Positions 1-7,752 are shown, counted from the stretch's first letter. The stretch: 64,000 nucleotides of DNA from DASRJW01 sp964567755 (GCA_964567755.1 CAZMNW010000058.1:1-64000); one strand, 5' to 3'. Notes: generated from the sequence alone by a model not told the origin. Made by a program: numbers and translations.

Positions 1-50
1 AGTCCTGGAAACAGAAAACACTCTGTCGTAGGATTCGTGTCCAAGAGAAA

Positions 51-109
51 GCCTCCTCGGTGCCGAGAATTGCTGTCAACAAGCTCTTTTTAGCACGTGG
101 AGGCTTTTT
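51..109 (+). terminator. Possible intrinsic terminator of an upstream gene outside the window
   Basis: GCCTCC at 51-56 is complementary to GGAGGC at 99-104, and the second arm runs straight into a T tract (105-109). A smaller perfect hairpin, CTCGG-TG-CCGAG, sits at 56-67. This looks like a plus-strand terminator for a gene ending before the window. The long loop makes the call tentative. It would also separate that gene from the convergent minus-strand gene ending at 137. Confidence 0.35.
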
Positions 110-136
110 CGTCTTCAACTTCGTGAATAATCCGGG

Positions 137-1057
137 TTAGGGCCAGCGCACTGCCCCGGCCGCTCGATGAGGGAAACGGTCCGGGTGCAGGAGCGCAGCC
201 AGAATCTCTGCGCTGTCGACGATCCTCGGCCCCGGCCGGTTGAAGTAGGCATTTCCATCCGCAACGAATGTACGCCCGTCGTGGGTTGCACGCAGCCGGC
301 CGATCGTTGAGCCAATGCGCCCGTCGCGGAGCTCTTCCAGCGTTCGAGGGATGGTATAGCCACAGGGCATGATGATCACGATGTCGGGATCGGCCGCCTC
401 GATCTCCTGCCAGCCGACCGTCCGAAAGCGCCCGGGCGAGGTCACCAGCACCGGAGTCCCGCCAGCGATCCGCACCAACTCCGGCATCCATCCGCCCGCC
501 ACCATCGGCGGGTCGAGCCATTCGATGCACGCAACCTTCGGTTCTGGAGCCCCCGCAACCACGCCTCGCAAGGCGTCGATTCTGTCGCGGCACGCGGAAG
601 CGAGCGCCTGGCCTCGATCGGGGACGCCTGCGGCGGCTCCGACGCGCTCGAAGTCGGCATAGATGTCGTCGAGCGTGTGCGGTGTCAGCGAGCAGATGCG
701 GACCGTCTTGTGCGCCAGTGTCGAGCACGCCTGCTCCACGTCGGCGAGCGCGACCGCACACACGTGGCACTGGTCCTGAGTAACGATGAGGTCCGGGCGA
801 AGCCGCTCGAGCACCTCTGTGCGCACGTGGTAGACGCTGGCCCCCTCGCGAACCAGGTCCCGCACCGCGCGATCGATCTGGTCGCTCGCTTGGGTAGGAT
901 CCATTCGAGGTTCGGAGCAGACCGGTAGGCCGCGGACGTCCTCCGGGAAATCGCACTCGTGCGAAATGCCGACCAGACGATCGCGGAGCCCAAGGGCGCA
1001 CACGACCTCCGTGGCGCTCGCGATCAGAGAGACGATGGAGCCGTCGACGTTGGTCAC
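137..1057 (-). CDS. BtuF-like cobalamin-binding protein (periplasmic-binding-protein fold)
   Basis: 306 aa. The protein has the class III substrate-binding fold of BtuF/FhuD-type proteins. An N-terminal SLIASATEVVCALGL segment and a following DRLVGIS match the family's first lobe, and a PDIVIIMPCGY segment begins the second lobe. I chose the GTG at 1057 because AGAGG lies six bases upstream and the conserved fold starts immediately after it; the longer reading frame upstream is antisense-like. There is no signal peptide or lipobox, so it may act in the cytoplasm, as in some annotated 'cobalamin-binding proteins', rather than as an ABC importer component. No BtuCD genes are nearby. Its start overlaps the end of the broken ynfA by four bases (GTGA), suggesting translational coupling in a moaA-ynfA-btuF-like operon. 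Confidence 0.75.
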   Translation of the reverse strand: MTNVDGSIVSLIASATEVVCALGLRDRLVGISHECDFPEDVRGLPVCSEPRMDPTQASDQIDRAVRDLVREGASVYHVRTEVLERLRPDLIVTQDQCHVCAVALADVEQACSTLAHKTVRICSLTPHTLDDIYADFERVGAAAGVPDRGQALASACRDRIDALRGVVAGAPEPKVACIEWLDPPMVAGGWMPELVRIAGGTPVLVTSPGRFRTVGWQEIEAADPDIVIIMPCGYTIPRTLEELRDGRIGSTIGRLRATHDGRTFVADGNAYFNRPGPRIVDSAEILAALLHPDRFPHRAAGAVRWP

Positions 1058-1389
1058 GGTGAACCTCTGTGCCCGAGCACGATGATCGCCATCCCGGCGA
1101 CCGCGACCGCGGAGCCGATGAGATCCTAGCGCGTCAGTTCTCTGTTCTCGACGAGCGCCAACCAGAGCACCGCAACCGTCACATGAACCCCACCGTAAGC
1201 AGCGTACGTCCGGGCCGCACCGGTCGGGTGCAGTGTCAGCAGCCAGGCGAACGCGGCCAGGCTGAGCGTGGCCGGAAGCAGGAGGAGAGACGACTTCCCC
1301 TTCCGAAGCCACAGATAGGGCAGGTAGCACCCGAGGATCTCCGCGACCGCAGTGAGCACGAAGAGCGCGCCGGCGCGCAACAAGGTCAT
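1054..1389 (-). pseudogene. ynfA: YnfA/UPF0060 small membrane protein interrupted by an in-frame amber codon
   Basis: The first 87 codons encode a clear UPF0060 protein with motifs such as LWLRKGKSSLLLLPA and TLHPTGAARTYAAYGGVHV. A TAG at 1126-1128 then stops it after RELTR. The same frame resumes with DLIGSAVAVAGMAIIVLGH, which matches the fourth membrane helix of the family, and ends at a TGA overlapping the next gene's GTG. The TAG sits where E. coli YnfA has Trp, so one TGG-to-TAG change explains it. The full-length product would be about 111 residues, the usual family size. It could be a fresh pseudogene, a sequencing error or a suppressed codon. TAG is not a selenocysteine codon. Confidence 0.75.
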
Positions 1390-1440
1390 GAACGATCTCC
1401 TTCGCCGCGCCGACCTTGCCGCATCATTCGTCGTCCGAAT

Positions 1441-2793
1441 TCATCCACCGACGTAGGACATCTCGACTTTGGGAAGATCGATGGTTTGCGCTGTGCGAAT
1501 CTCCGAATAGCGGTCGCTCCGCGCTTGCCACACGAGCGAGATGGCGTCCGTGATCTCGGCATCGTTGGCACCGCCGCGCAGGAGGGCGCGCAGGTCATGA
1601 CCCCCGGTCGCAAATAGGCACGTGAAGAGCTGCCCATCTGCCGAGAGCCGGGCGCGGCTGCAGTCGCGGCAGAAGGGTTTCGTCACCGAGGCGATGATGC
1701 CGATCTCGCCGCTGCCGTCGCGATAGCGCCACCGCCCTGCAACTTCACCACGGTAGTTCGGGTCGTCCGGCTCGATGGGCATCTCGGCATCGATCGTCGA
1801 GAGGATCTCGGCGGCCGAGACGACTTCATCAAGACGCCAGCCGTTCGAGTGGCCGACGTCCATGTACTCGATGAAGCGCAGGATATGCCCCGTCCCGCGG
1901 AAGTACCGGGCCATCGGCAGGATGCTGTGCTCGTTCACGCCGCGCTTGACCACCACGTTGATCTTGATGGGAGTAAGACCAACCCGAGCGGCAACCTCGA
2001 TTCCGGCTAGGACTCGGTCGACCGAGAAATCGACGTCGTTCATCGCCCGGAATACATCGTCGTCCAGCGAATCGAGGCTCACCGTCACCCGGCGCAGACC
2101 AGATTCCTTGAGCGCTGGCGCCTTCTTTGCCAGCAGTGACCCGTTGGTCGTCAGCGTGAGGTCCAGCCCGGAGATGCGCGCCAGCATCGCGATCAGACGT
2201 TCGAGCTCGCGGCGAAGCAACGGCTCTCCCCCAGTGATGCGGACCTTCTCCACGCCGAGGGACGTGAAGATCCGAGCCAGGCGGGCGATCTCCTCGAACG
2301 TGAGGAGCTTATCGCGCCCGAGGAACTGGTAGTCGTGGCCGAAGACCTCCTTCGGCATGCAGTAGACGCAGCGGAAGTTGCATCTGTCGGTGACGGAGAT
2401 CCGAAGGTCGCGCAGTGGCCGCTGGAGTTTGTCGGTCAGCCTCACGGACGGTCTTTCCTGTGCGTTGCCTGGTGGTGGGGCGCTGAACAGTTCCGTGAAC
2501 TGCTGCAGGAGCCGTTCGAGCTCCACCTCGGGCAGGGCCGCCTCGGCGAAGCGCACCAAGCGCCCGCCGCACGCCGCCGCGCGTGCCAACAGGGGCGCGC
2601 CTCGCCCAGCAACGTACACTGCTAGAGACTCGTCCGCTGCCGTCGCCGTGTACAGGACCATCGCGCTTTTGCCACGTGGAAAGGAGAGCAAAGCCTCGGC
2701 GCGTACCTGCAACACGCCTGGCCGCTCCGGCGCGTTCGCCGCCGCGCGCTCAATGGGGTACCACGACCCAAACCTCACGCCCATCGTTGCCAT
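1441..2793 (-). CDS. moaA: GTP 3',8-cyclase MoaA with an extra N-terminal domain
   Basis: 450 aa. This is the radical-SAM enzyme that converts GTP to 3',8-cyclo-GTP in molybdenum cofactor synthesis. The SAM cluster motif CNFRCVYC is at about residues 137-144, the SAM-binding ITGGEPLLR is near 190, and the second cluster CRDCSRARLSADGQLFTC is near 380-400. The chain ends in the double glycine (SYVGG) typical of MoaA. Usual MoaA is about 330 aa. Here about 110 residues precede the SPASM-free core, with segments GVLQVRAEALLSFPRGKSAM and VRFAEAALPEVELERLLQQF, resembling a small GIY-YIG-like module; that resemblance is inference. It is the first gene of a likely moaA-ynfA-btuF operon. A sulfite-oxidase-type molybdoenzyme lies at 13.6 kb. 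Confidence 0.92.
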   Translation of the reverse strand: MATMGVRFGSWYPIERAAANAPERPGVLQVRAEALLSFPRGKSAMVLYTATAADESLAVYVAGRGAPLLARAAACGGRLVRFAEAALPEVELERLLQQFTELFSAPPPGNAQERPSVRLTDKLQRPLRDLRISVTDRCNFRCVYCMPKEVFGHDYQFLGRDKLLTFEEIARLARIFTSLGVEKVRITGGEPLLRRELERLIAMLARISGLDLTLTTNGSLLAKKAPALKESGLRRVTVSLDSLDDDVFRAMNDVDFSVDRVLAGIEVAARVGLTPIKINVVVKRGVNEHSILPMARYFRGTGHILRFIEYMDVGHSNGWRLDEVVSAAEILSTIDAEMPIEPDDPNYRGEVAGRWRYRDGSGEIGIIASVTKPFCRDCSRARLSADGQLFTCLFATGGHDLRALLRGGANDAEITDAISLVWQARSDRYSEIRTAQTIDLPKVEMSYVGG

Positions 2794-2868
2794 GGCACGT
2801 TCCGTTGTTCACACGTTCCGATAGACCTCTCCACCACCCTGGAGGAACTCAGCCGTCCCATCATACAG

Positions 2869-2907
2869 TATAACTACTTATTTTATAAATAGTTATAATT
2901 TTATCAA
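2869..2907 (-). promoter_or_regulatory. Predicted moaA promoter with overlapping AT-rich operator palindrome
   Basis: Reading toward moaA on the minus strand, TTGATA (2907-2902) and TAAAAT (2885-2880) form a -35/-10 pair with a 16-bp spacer. Inverted arms TATAACTA (2869-2876) and TAGTTATA (2890-2897) overlap the -10 and spacer, so a dimeric regulator bound there should block the promoter. The AT richness stands out sharply in this GC-rich window. The Rrf2 regulator at 4.2 kb or an Fnr/MarR-like protein are candidates, but nothing in the sequence identifies the regulator. Confidence 0.5.
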
Positions 2908-3040
2908 GGCCAGCTTCAGGAGGGCCTCCAAACTTGAATAAAAGGTATTGATTTAATCTTGAAAAAAAGGTACTGTTTGTGCTGGGTGCTCAACCGTGTG
3001 TCGGAGGTCTCGCCGAGCGCCTCCGTATGGTGGGTGGCTG

Positions 3041-3238
3041 ATGAGCAGGTCTCGGAGCAAGGACACTCGCGGGCTCCGCACGGCGACCCAGACGACGAGG
3101 GGATCGGATCGCACGAGCCTGGAGTCGCGCAATGAGCCGACCCGTGAGGAGCTCGAGGAAGCGCTCGATAGGTTGATGCGAGCTCTTCATAGATTTCAGG
3201 TGAGTCCCAAGCGGGCCAAGGGGCTTGAGGATAGCTGA
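3041..3238 (+). CDS. Small basic hypothetical protein upstream of the sigma factor
   Basis: 65 aa. The N-terminal half is rich in Ser, Arg and Thr; the second half, PTREELEEALDRLMRALHRF, looks like a single amphipathic helix. The ATG at 3041 has only a weak GGTGGGTGG upstream. Its TGA ends eight bases before the sigma factor's ATG at 3246 and overlaps the alternative TTG start, so the two are probably cotranscribed. I recognise no family. It could be a leader peptide or an unrelated small protein. Confidence 0.4.
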   Translation: MSRSRSKDTRGLRTATQTTRGSDRTSLESRNEPTREELEEALDRLMRALHRFQVSPKRAKGLEDS

Positions 3239-3245
3239 TGAGCTC

Positions 3246-4202
3246 ATGAACCAGCTCCGGAGAACAACACCCTACGACGCACTCGGCTTCCATCTGCGCG
3301 AGATCCGGAAGATCCCACTCCTGACGCAGGAGGAGGAGGTGGCGCTCGCCCGCCGCGCCAAGGCCGGGGACCGCGCCGCGGTGCACGAGCTCGTGCGGCG
3401 CAACCTGCGGTTTGTCGTGTCGGTGGCCAAGCAGTACGCCTACTGCGATGTCCCGCTCGGGGACCTCGTCAGCGAAGGGAACCTTGGTCTCATTAAGGGT
3501 GCCGAGCGCTTCGACGTCGATCGCGGCTACCGGTTCATCACGTACGCGGTGTGGTGGGTGCGCCAGGCCATCCTGCAGTACCTGGCCGAGCGCTCCCGCA
3601 CCGTGCGGCTGCCGGTCAACAAGTCCACCACGCTGACCAAAGTCACGCGTGCCTCGCAGCGTCTCTCCCAGCACCTAGGCCGCGACCCACGTGCCGAGGA
3701 GCTGGCGCGCTTCCTGGGCATGAAGACCGCGGACGTCGAGAACATCCTCAGCATGCCGGTCACACGGTTCTCCATCGACGAGCCCACCGACGGGCGAGAC
3801 CACGAGTTCCAGGTGGACACGATCACCGACGAGACCAGCATGGGCCCGGAGGATTCGGCGGTGGAGATCGAGCGCAACGAGGACATCAAGTTAGCGCTCG
3901 CGGCGTTGAGCCCACGCGAAGAGGACATCTTGAAGCGCTGGGTCGGATTGGATGACAGGGAACCGCAGACGCTGGAACAGATCGGCCAGGTGTATGGGGT
4001 GTCCCGCGAACGCGTGCGCCAGATTCGCATCCGTGCCATCGAGCAGCTGCGGAAGTCTCCGCACAGCTCCTTGCTCCGTGAGCACTTCAGCCTGTTGGAA
4101 TGGGGACCTCGGCCCCGGCAGCAGAATTGGGCTCCGAGGAAACGGACCATGCTCGATGCCTGCCATAGGCCGCGGGTCGCAAGAGCCTTGGAGCGGCGGT
4201 GA
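3246..4202 (+). CDS. RNA polymerase sigma-70 family factor (group 2, RpoD/RpoS-like)
   Basis: 318 aa. The sigma-70 regions appear in order: region 1.2 (LREIRKIPLLTQEEEVAL), region 2 (RRNLRFVVSVAKQY, DLVSEGNLGLIKGAERFD, FITYAVWWVRQAI), region 3 (VTRASQRLSQHLGRDP) and region 4 (LEQIGQVYGVSRERVRQIR). Region 1.1 is absent, so this is an alternative group 2 factor rather than the housekeeping one. I chose ATG 3246; a TTG at 3225 preceded by AAGGGG is possible. About 35 residues after region 4 are not typical of the family. The stop overlaps the Rrf2 start, so the sigma factor and regulator are translationally coupled, which suggests a dedicated redox or stress regulon. Confidence 0.88.
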   Translation: MNQLRRTTPYDALGFHLREIRKIPLLTQEEEVALARRAKAGDRAAVHELVRRNLRFVVSVAKQYAYCDVPLGDLVSEGNLGLIKGAERFDVDRGYRFITYAVWWVRQAILQYLAERSRTVRLPVNKSTTLTKVTRASQRLSQHLGRDPRAEELARFLGMKTADVENILSMPVTRFSIDEPTDGRDHEFQVDTITDETSMGPEDSAVEIERNEDIKLALAALSPREEDILKRWVGLDDREPQTLEQIGQVYGVSRERVRQIRIRAIEQLRKSPHSSLLREHFSLLEWGPRPRQQNWAPRKRTMLDACHRPRVARALERR

Positions 4203-4672
4203 AGCTGACTGCGCAAGAAGAGTACGGCCTACGGTGCCTCTTGCAAATCGCCCGAGAGCCGGCCGGGTTCATGACGAGCTCCGAGATCGCCCGACGGGAG
4301 GGCTTGACGACGCCCTATGTCGCGAAGCTTATGCACAACCTGCGCAAGGCGGGGTTCGTGACGAGCTACCGCGGTCAAAAGGGTGGCTACGTGCTGGCCC
4401 GCGCGCCACAGGAGATCAACGTGGGCGCGCTCCTGGCTGCCATTGGGAGCCGGCTATTTCCGGAGGACTTTTGCGTGTGCCATGCCGGCAGCATGGAGGA
4501 GTGCGTGCACAACACCGACTGTGCGATCCGGTCGCTGTGGCGGTTCCTTGACGCGGTCATCGAGCGCAACCTCGCGAAGATCGTGCTGCAGGATTTTCTC
4601 TGTTCCGAGCAGGCCATGAGTTCGTGGCTCCAGGTTCATCTAGGCGAGGCCCGTGGGGGTGGGAGCTACTAG
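4199..4672 (+). CDS. Rrf2-family iron-sulfur transcriptional regulator
   Basis: 157 aa. The N-terminal winged helix begins with KLTAQEEYGLRCLLQIA, followed by the recognition segment TTPYVAKLMHNLRKAGFV and the wing YRGQKGGYVLA. Family members of this kind bind a [2Fe-2S] cluster. Candidate ligands here are the cysteines in FCVCHAG, EECVHNTDC and a later LC. The GTG start overlaps the sigma factor stop. The last nine codons (EARGGGSY) lie inside a 92-bp repeat that recurs at 7842, so the C terminus may have been replaced by a recombination event. Neighbouring ferredoxin, bacilliredoxin and Rieske genes fit a redox or Fe-S stress regulator. Confidence 0.85.
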   Translation: MKLTAQEEYGLRCLLQIAREPAGFMTSSEIARREGLTTPYVAKLMHNLRKAGFVTSYRGQKGGYVLARAPQEINVGALLAAIGSRLFPEDFCVCHAGSMEECVHNTDCAIRSLWRFLDAVIERNLAKIVLQDFLCSEQAMSSWLQVHLGEARGGGSY

Positions 4673-4734
4673 GTCTTTGTTTGAGGCTGCGTGTCGGCAC
4701 CCGGCCGGGGGAACATTCGGAGGGCTCTGGGAGG
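4643..4734 (+). repeat. 92-bp direct repeat, copy 1
   Basis: This segment matches 7842-7932 with two substitutions (4666 C/T and one T/A in the GGTC-TTG segment) and one G fewer in a G run of copy 2. It starts within the 3' end of rrf2 and ends where a 5'-truncated NDH-2 fragment begins. It contains the palindromic core CCCGGCCGGG. No integrase or terminal inverted repeat is evident. It could be a duplicated attachment-like site, a small mobile repeat or an assembly joint. Confidence 0.85.
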
Positions 4735-5199
4735 TAGCACGGATCATGAGCAAGGCCGTGCAGGAGGGGCGGCACGCCACGCGCAATATCGTCGACACTC
4801 TCCGGGGTGAGACCTATGAGCCGTTTCGGTATGTCGACAAGGGGATGCTCGCGACGATCGGATGTGGTGCGGCAGTTGCGGACTTCAGGGGTCTCAAGTT
4901 CTCAGGGTTTGTTGCCTGGCTCGCTTGGCTAGCGATCCAATATCTACCATCTGATTGGTTTCCGAAATCGCTTCGCCGTGATGTTCAATTGGGCGTACTC
5001 GTACCTGACCTTCCGCCGCAGCGCGCGGCTCATTACTGGTGCCCTGCCATTGGCCGCTGCTCAGCTTGCCACGCACCACCATGGAGCTGGCCCCCAGAAT
5101 GGCGGATGGGAGCCGGGCGATAGAACTCGTAGTCGTCATGCTTCGGGAGGCAGTTCGGAGCGAAGCGGCCTGGAACTTCTTCCCAGGGAGACAAGATGA
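4735..5199 (+). pseudogene. C-terminal remnant of a type II NADH dehydrogenase (NDH-2), frameshifted
   Basis: Right after the repeat, one frame gives VQEGRHATRNIVDTLRG, FRYVDKGMLATIG and RGLKFSGFVAWLAWLAIQY, which is the C-terminal third of NDH-2 including its membrane-association region. At about 4940 the frame shifts and the homology continues in another frame as YHLIGFRNRFAVMFNWAYSY and LTFRRSARLITG. The FAD and NADH domains are missing. After about 5040 the frame stays open to a TGA overlapping the ferredoxin ATG but no longer looks like NDH-2. A single-base sequencing error could account for the frameshift but not for the missing 5' two thirds. Confidence 0.75.
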
Positions 5200-5555
5200 C
5201 CCACGTTGTCACCGAGCGCTGCGTCGCCTGCCGGTACACAGACTGCGCGCGCGTGTGTCCGGTGGACTGTTTCTATGAAGTTCAGAACCCGCACATGCTC
5301 GTCATCAACCCGGATGAATGCATCGACTGCAAGGCGTGTATCCCCGAATGTCCGGTGCATGCCATCTGGCCCGACGACGAGCTCCCCGACGTCTACGCCG
5401 AATGGCTGGAGAAGAACAACGAGCTCGCCGCTCAGGCCGAGCAGGTCACGAGCGACACCGAGCTTGAGAAGCTCCCCGCGGCGCTGACGCTCGAGCAGGT
5501 GCAGGAGCGCGAACGCTCGCGAGGGTGGGACGTTCCCGAGCCCTCGGATGCCTAA
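5196..5555 (+). CDS. fdxA: Seven-iron ferredoxin, FdxA type
   Basis: 119 aa. The N-terminal half carries CVACRYTDCARVCPVDCF and CIDCKACIPECP, the usual arrangement for one [3Fe-4S] and one [4Fe-4S] cluster in a soluble electron carrier. The C-terminal 50 residues are acidic and helical, as in FdxA proteins. The ATG at 5196 has GGGAGA six bases upstream and overlaps the TGA of the preceding frame. It sits first in a run of redox genes (bacilliredoxin, Rieske ferredoxin, FNR-like reductase), so the reductase at 6856 could reduce it. Confidence 0.92.
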   Translation: MTHVVTERCVACRYTDCARVCPVDCFYEVQNPHMLVINPDECIDCKACIPECPVHAIWPDDELPDVYAEWLEKNNELAAQAEQVTSDTELEKLPAALTLEQVQERERSRGWDVPEPSDA

Positions 5556-5774
5556 GATGGGAGCGAGGTTAGTCGATCGTGGCGGCGGGTCCAAAGTCCG
5601 AGGCCGCACTGGCCTTCCGCGCCCTGGCCAGGGCGACGGCGGCACAGCTGTCCACGTTGGCTTTCAAGAGCGCGAGGCGACCGACAATCAAAGTTCTCGT
5701 GAACAGCGTTGTTCCGGTGCGCACGGAGCCCGTTCCGGATCCAAGATCCCAACCCGAACTCCTGGAGGTTCTCG

Positions 5775-6242
5775 ATGCCCTACGATCCGATGCTGGTCCA
5801 GCCGATGCGCGACGAGCTCACCCAGATCGGCGCCCGAGAGCTGCGGACCGAGACCGAGGTCGACGCCTTTATGCTTCAGAAAGCCGGGACCGCGATGCTC
5901 GTGGTCAACTCGGTGTGCGGCTGCGCAGCGGGTCAGGCGCGCCCGGGTGTGCGGCTCGCCCTGCAGGGCGAACTCAAGCCCGACCGCGTTGCCACCGTGT
6001 TCGCGGGCCAGGACCTGGAGGCCACCGCGCGGGCACGCAGCTACTTCTCGCAGTTCCCGGCCAGCAGCCCGTCGATCGCCCTGTTCAAGGACGGCGAGGT
6101 CGTGCATTTCGTGCCGCGCCACGCCATCGAGGGTCGCGACGCCGTCTCGGTCGCCAACGGCCTAGTGGCGGCGTTTCATCAGCACTGCGCTCGCTTCAGC
6201 CTTCACAACCTCGATCGTTGGGATGAAGAAGGCGGTCGGTGA
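5775..6242 (+). CDS. Bacilliredoxin BrxA/BrxB (YphP/YqiW) family protein
   Basis: 155 aa. The family's CGC active-site motif is present in VVNSVCGCAAGQARPG. It follows an N-terminal YDPMLVQPMRDELTQIG typical of the family, and a thioredoxin-like C-terminal part with PSIALFKDGEVVHFVPRH follows. Such proteins remove bacillithiol from S-bacillithiolated proteins, although related members occur in species without bacillithiol. The ATG at 5775 is preceded by GGAGG at seven bases. The last 15 residues are beyond the usual end. The 220 bp before the start contain no recognisable gene. Confidence 0.85.
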   Translation: MPYDPMLVQPMRDELTQIGARELRTETEVDAFMLQKAGTAMLVVNSVCGCAAGQARPGVRLALQGELKPDRVATVFAGQDLEATARARSYFSQFPASSPSIALFKDGEVVHFVPRHAIEGRDAVSVANGLVAAFHQHCARFSLHNLDRWDEEGGR

Positions 6243-6325
6243 CCTCACGGACTTCGTGAGGACTACAGACGTCTCCGCGCTCGAGAGCGACTCGCGAAGA
6301 GCGCGTCGAGAGGAGGAAAAGATCG

Positions 6326-6634
6326 ATGGCTGAGTTCGTGAAGGTAGCCAGGACAACTGAGATTGAACCCGGTCAAACGCGTCTGGTCGACGTGAAGGGC
6401 AAGCGGATTGCCCTGTTCAACGTCGACGGCCAGTTCTACGCGCTCGACAACACCTGTACTCACCGCGGCGGGCCTCTCGCTGACGGAGCGGTGTCGGGGC
6501 ACGAAGTCACCTGCCCGTACCACGGCGCCAAATTCGACATCCGCACGGGAGAAGTGCTTGGCCCGCCGGCGAGCCAGGCGGTCGCGTGCTACAGCGTTCG
6601 TGTGGCGGGGGCCGACCTAGAGGTGGAAGTGTAG
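6326..6634 (+). CDS. Rieske-type [2Fe-2S] ferredoxin
   Basis: 102 aa, a complete soluble Rieske domain of the BphF/NirD type. The two cluster-binding boxes are CTHRGGPL and CPYHGAKFD, each supplying one Cys and one His. There is no membrane anchor. GAGGAGG precedes the ATG. It probably passes electrons between the FNR-like reductase encoded 220 bp downstream and an unidentified acceptor. Confidence 0.92.
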   Translation: MAEFVKVARTTEIEPGQTRLVDVKGKRIALFNVDGQFYALDNTCTHRGGPLADGAVSGHEVTCPYHGAKFDIRTGEVLGPPASQAVACYSVRVAGADLEVEV

Positions 6635-6677
6635 GTAGGGACCGTCGCCAGGCGCGGCGTGGAGAGAATCACGCAGC

Positions 6678-6859
6678 ATGCCGACGTCCACCTCGCAGCA
6701 CGACCATCACGTGGACTACGGCCAGGCGTCCTACGCTGGCCACGGGAGCGAGACCCTGCGCGGGATCCGGCACATCATCGCCACAGGGAGCGGCAAGTGC
6801 TCAAGGTCATGGTGCGCAGCATGGCGCCTGAGGAATGGTCCGAGAGGCTGGGGCGATGA
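6678..6859 (+). pseudogene. Small open frame, possibly frameshifted, before the reductase
   Basis: One frame begins MPTSTSQHDHHVDYGQASY and continues to GIRHIIATG. A second frame then carries RQVLKVMVRSMAPEEWSERL to a TGA that overlaps the next ATG as ATGA. The overlap and spacing suggest a real coupled gene of about 60 residues broken by one frameshift near 6783. I recognise no family. It may equally be noncoding. Confidence 0.3.
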
Positions 6860-7752
6860 ACGTCCGAAGAGTCTTCGTCCCGGCCACGATCGCCGCCGTG
6901 CGGACGATCGACCCGGGTGAGATCCGGGCCGTGACGCTCGTCCTCCCGGAAGCCTTCGAGATAGAAGCGACGCCGTATCCGATCCAGGATGACATGCGGC
7001 CGGGGAACGCTTTCCTGGCCCGGCCGCTGGGAGCTCGGACCCTGACGATTCGACCGCGACTGTACACGCGCTCGAACTGCGCCCGCACGGACGCCCGCGT
7101 CCTGGAAGTCATCATCAACCACACGCACGAAGCCGAAGCGGACACGTCGATCTGGTGGCAGACCGAACAAGTGGATGGCTTGCGTCGGGCGCGCGGGACG
7201 ATCGATATGCGGGCGGATCTTGGTCCAGAGAGCACGCATCTCGTCCTCTACGAAAGCAGCAAGGAATGCAAGCCGACGAACCTGCGGCTGGAGCCGGATG
7301 ACGTCTGGGCGGACATGCGCATCCTGGCGATCGCTCTGTCCACAGGTATCACGCCGTTCCTCGCGTATCTGCGCCACATGCGCGCCCTGGCGTTCGGTGC
7401 AACCCCGCAGCGTCCCGGCGGCCACGTCACGTTGATCGCGAGCGTGCGGCATGCGGGACAGCTTATGGAGCACGCGGAGCTGCTGGCACTGGAGCGGGAA
7501 TTTCCCGCGCACTTCCGCTACCACCCGGTCCTGACGCGGGCCTGGCCGTCGGATTGGTCGCATGGGAAAGGCCGGATCCTCCGGGTCACCGCGGTTGGGA
7601 AAGTCGACCTGCAGCCGCTGCTCGAAGTCGTGCCGGACCTCGAGGACTACCATGTTCGGTTCTGCGGCAACGCCGTCGCCCGAGAGCAGCTGTCCCGGGG
7701 CCTCCGCCAGGGAGGCCAGCAGGTCCGGAGTCTGCGCGCCGAGGTCTGGTAG
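6856..7752 (+). CDS. Ferredoxin-NADP reductase-like FAD/NAD(P)-binding oxidoreductase
   Basis: 298 aa. The C-terminal half looks like an FNR nucleotide-binding domain. ILAIALSTGITPFLAYLRHM corresponds to the conserved GTGxTP loop with Ser in place of the first Gly, followed by VTLIASVRHAG and a late YHVRFCGN. The N-terminal half should be the FAD barrel, but no clear RxYS motif is visible. The ATG at 6856 overlaps the preceding frame's stop. With fdxA and the Rieske gene upstream it plausibly forms a small electron-transfer unit. The 92-bp repeat begins 90 bp after it. Confidence 0.7.
   Translation: MNVRRVFVPATIAAVRTIDPGEIRAVTLVLPEAFEIEATPYPIQDDMRPGNAFLARPLGARTLTIRPRLYTRSNCARTDARVLEVIINHTHEAEADTSIWWQTEQVDGLRRARGTIDMRADLGPESTHLVLYESSKECKPTNLRLEPDDVWADMRILAIALSTGITPFLAYLRHMRALAFGATPQRPGGHVTLIASVRHAGQLMEHAELLALEREFPAHFRYHPVLTRAWPSDWSHGKGRILRVTAVGKVDLQPLLEVVPDLEDYHVRFCGNAVAREQLSRGLRQGGQQVRSLRAEVW

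Noticed and set aside
1126..1128. Reading the ynfA stop as a non-standard amino acid
   Set aside because: The codon is TAG, not TGA, so selenocysteine does not apply; no other gene in the window has an in-frame TAG that would suggest amber decoding.
5579..6226. 215-codon frame starting before the bacilliredoxin
   Set aside because: Beyond the first 60 codons it is out of frame with the clear BrxA/B gene; only the upstream part could be real and no family is recognised.
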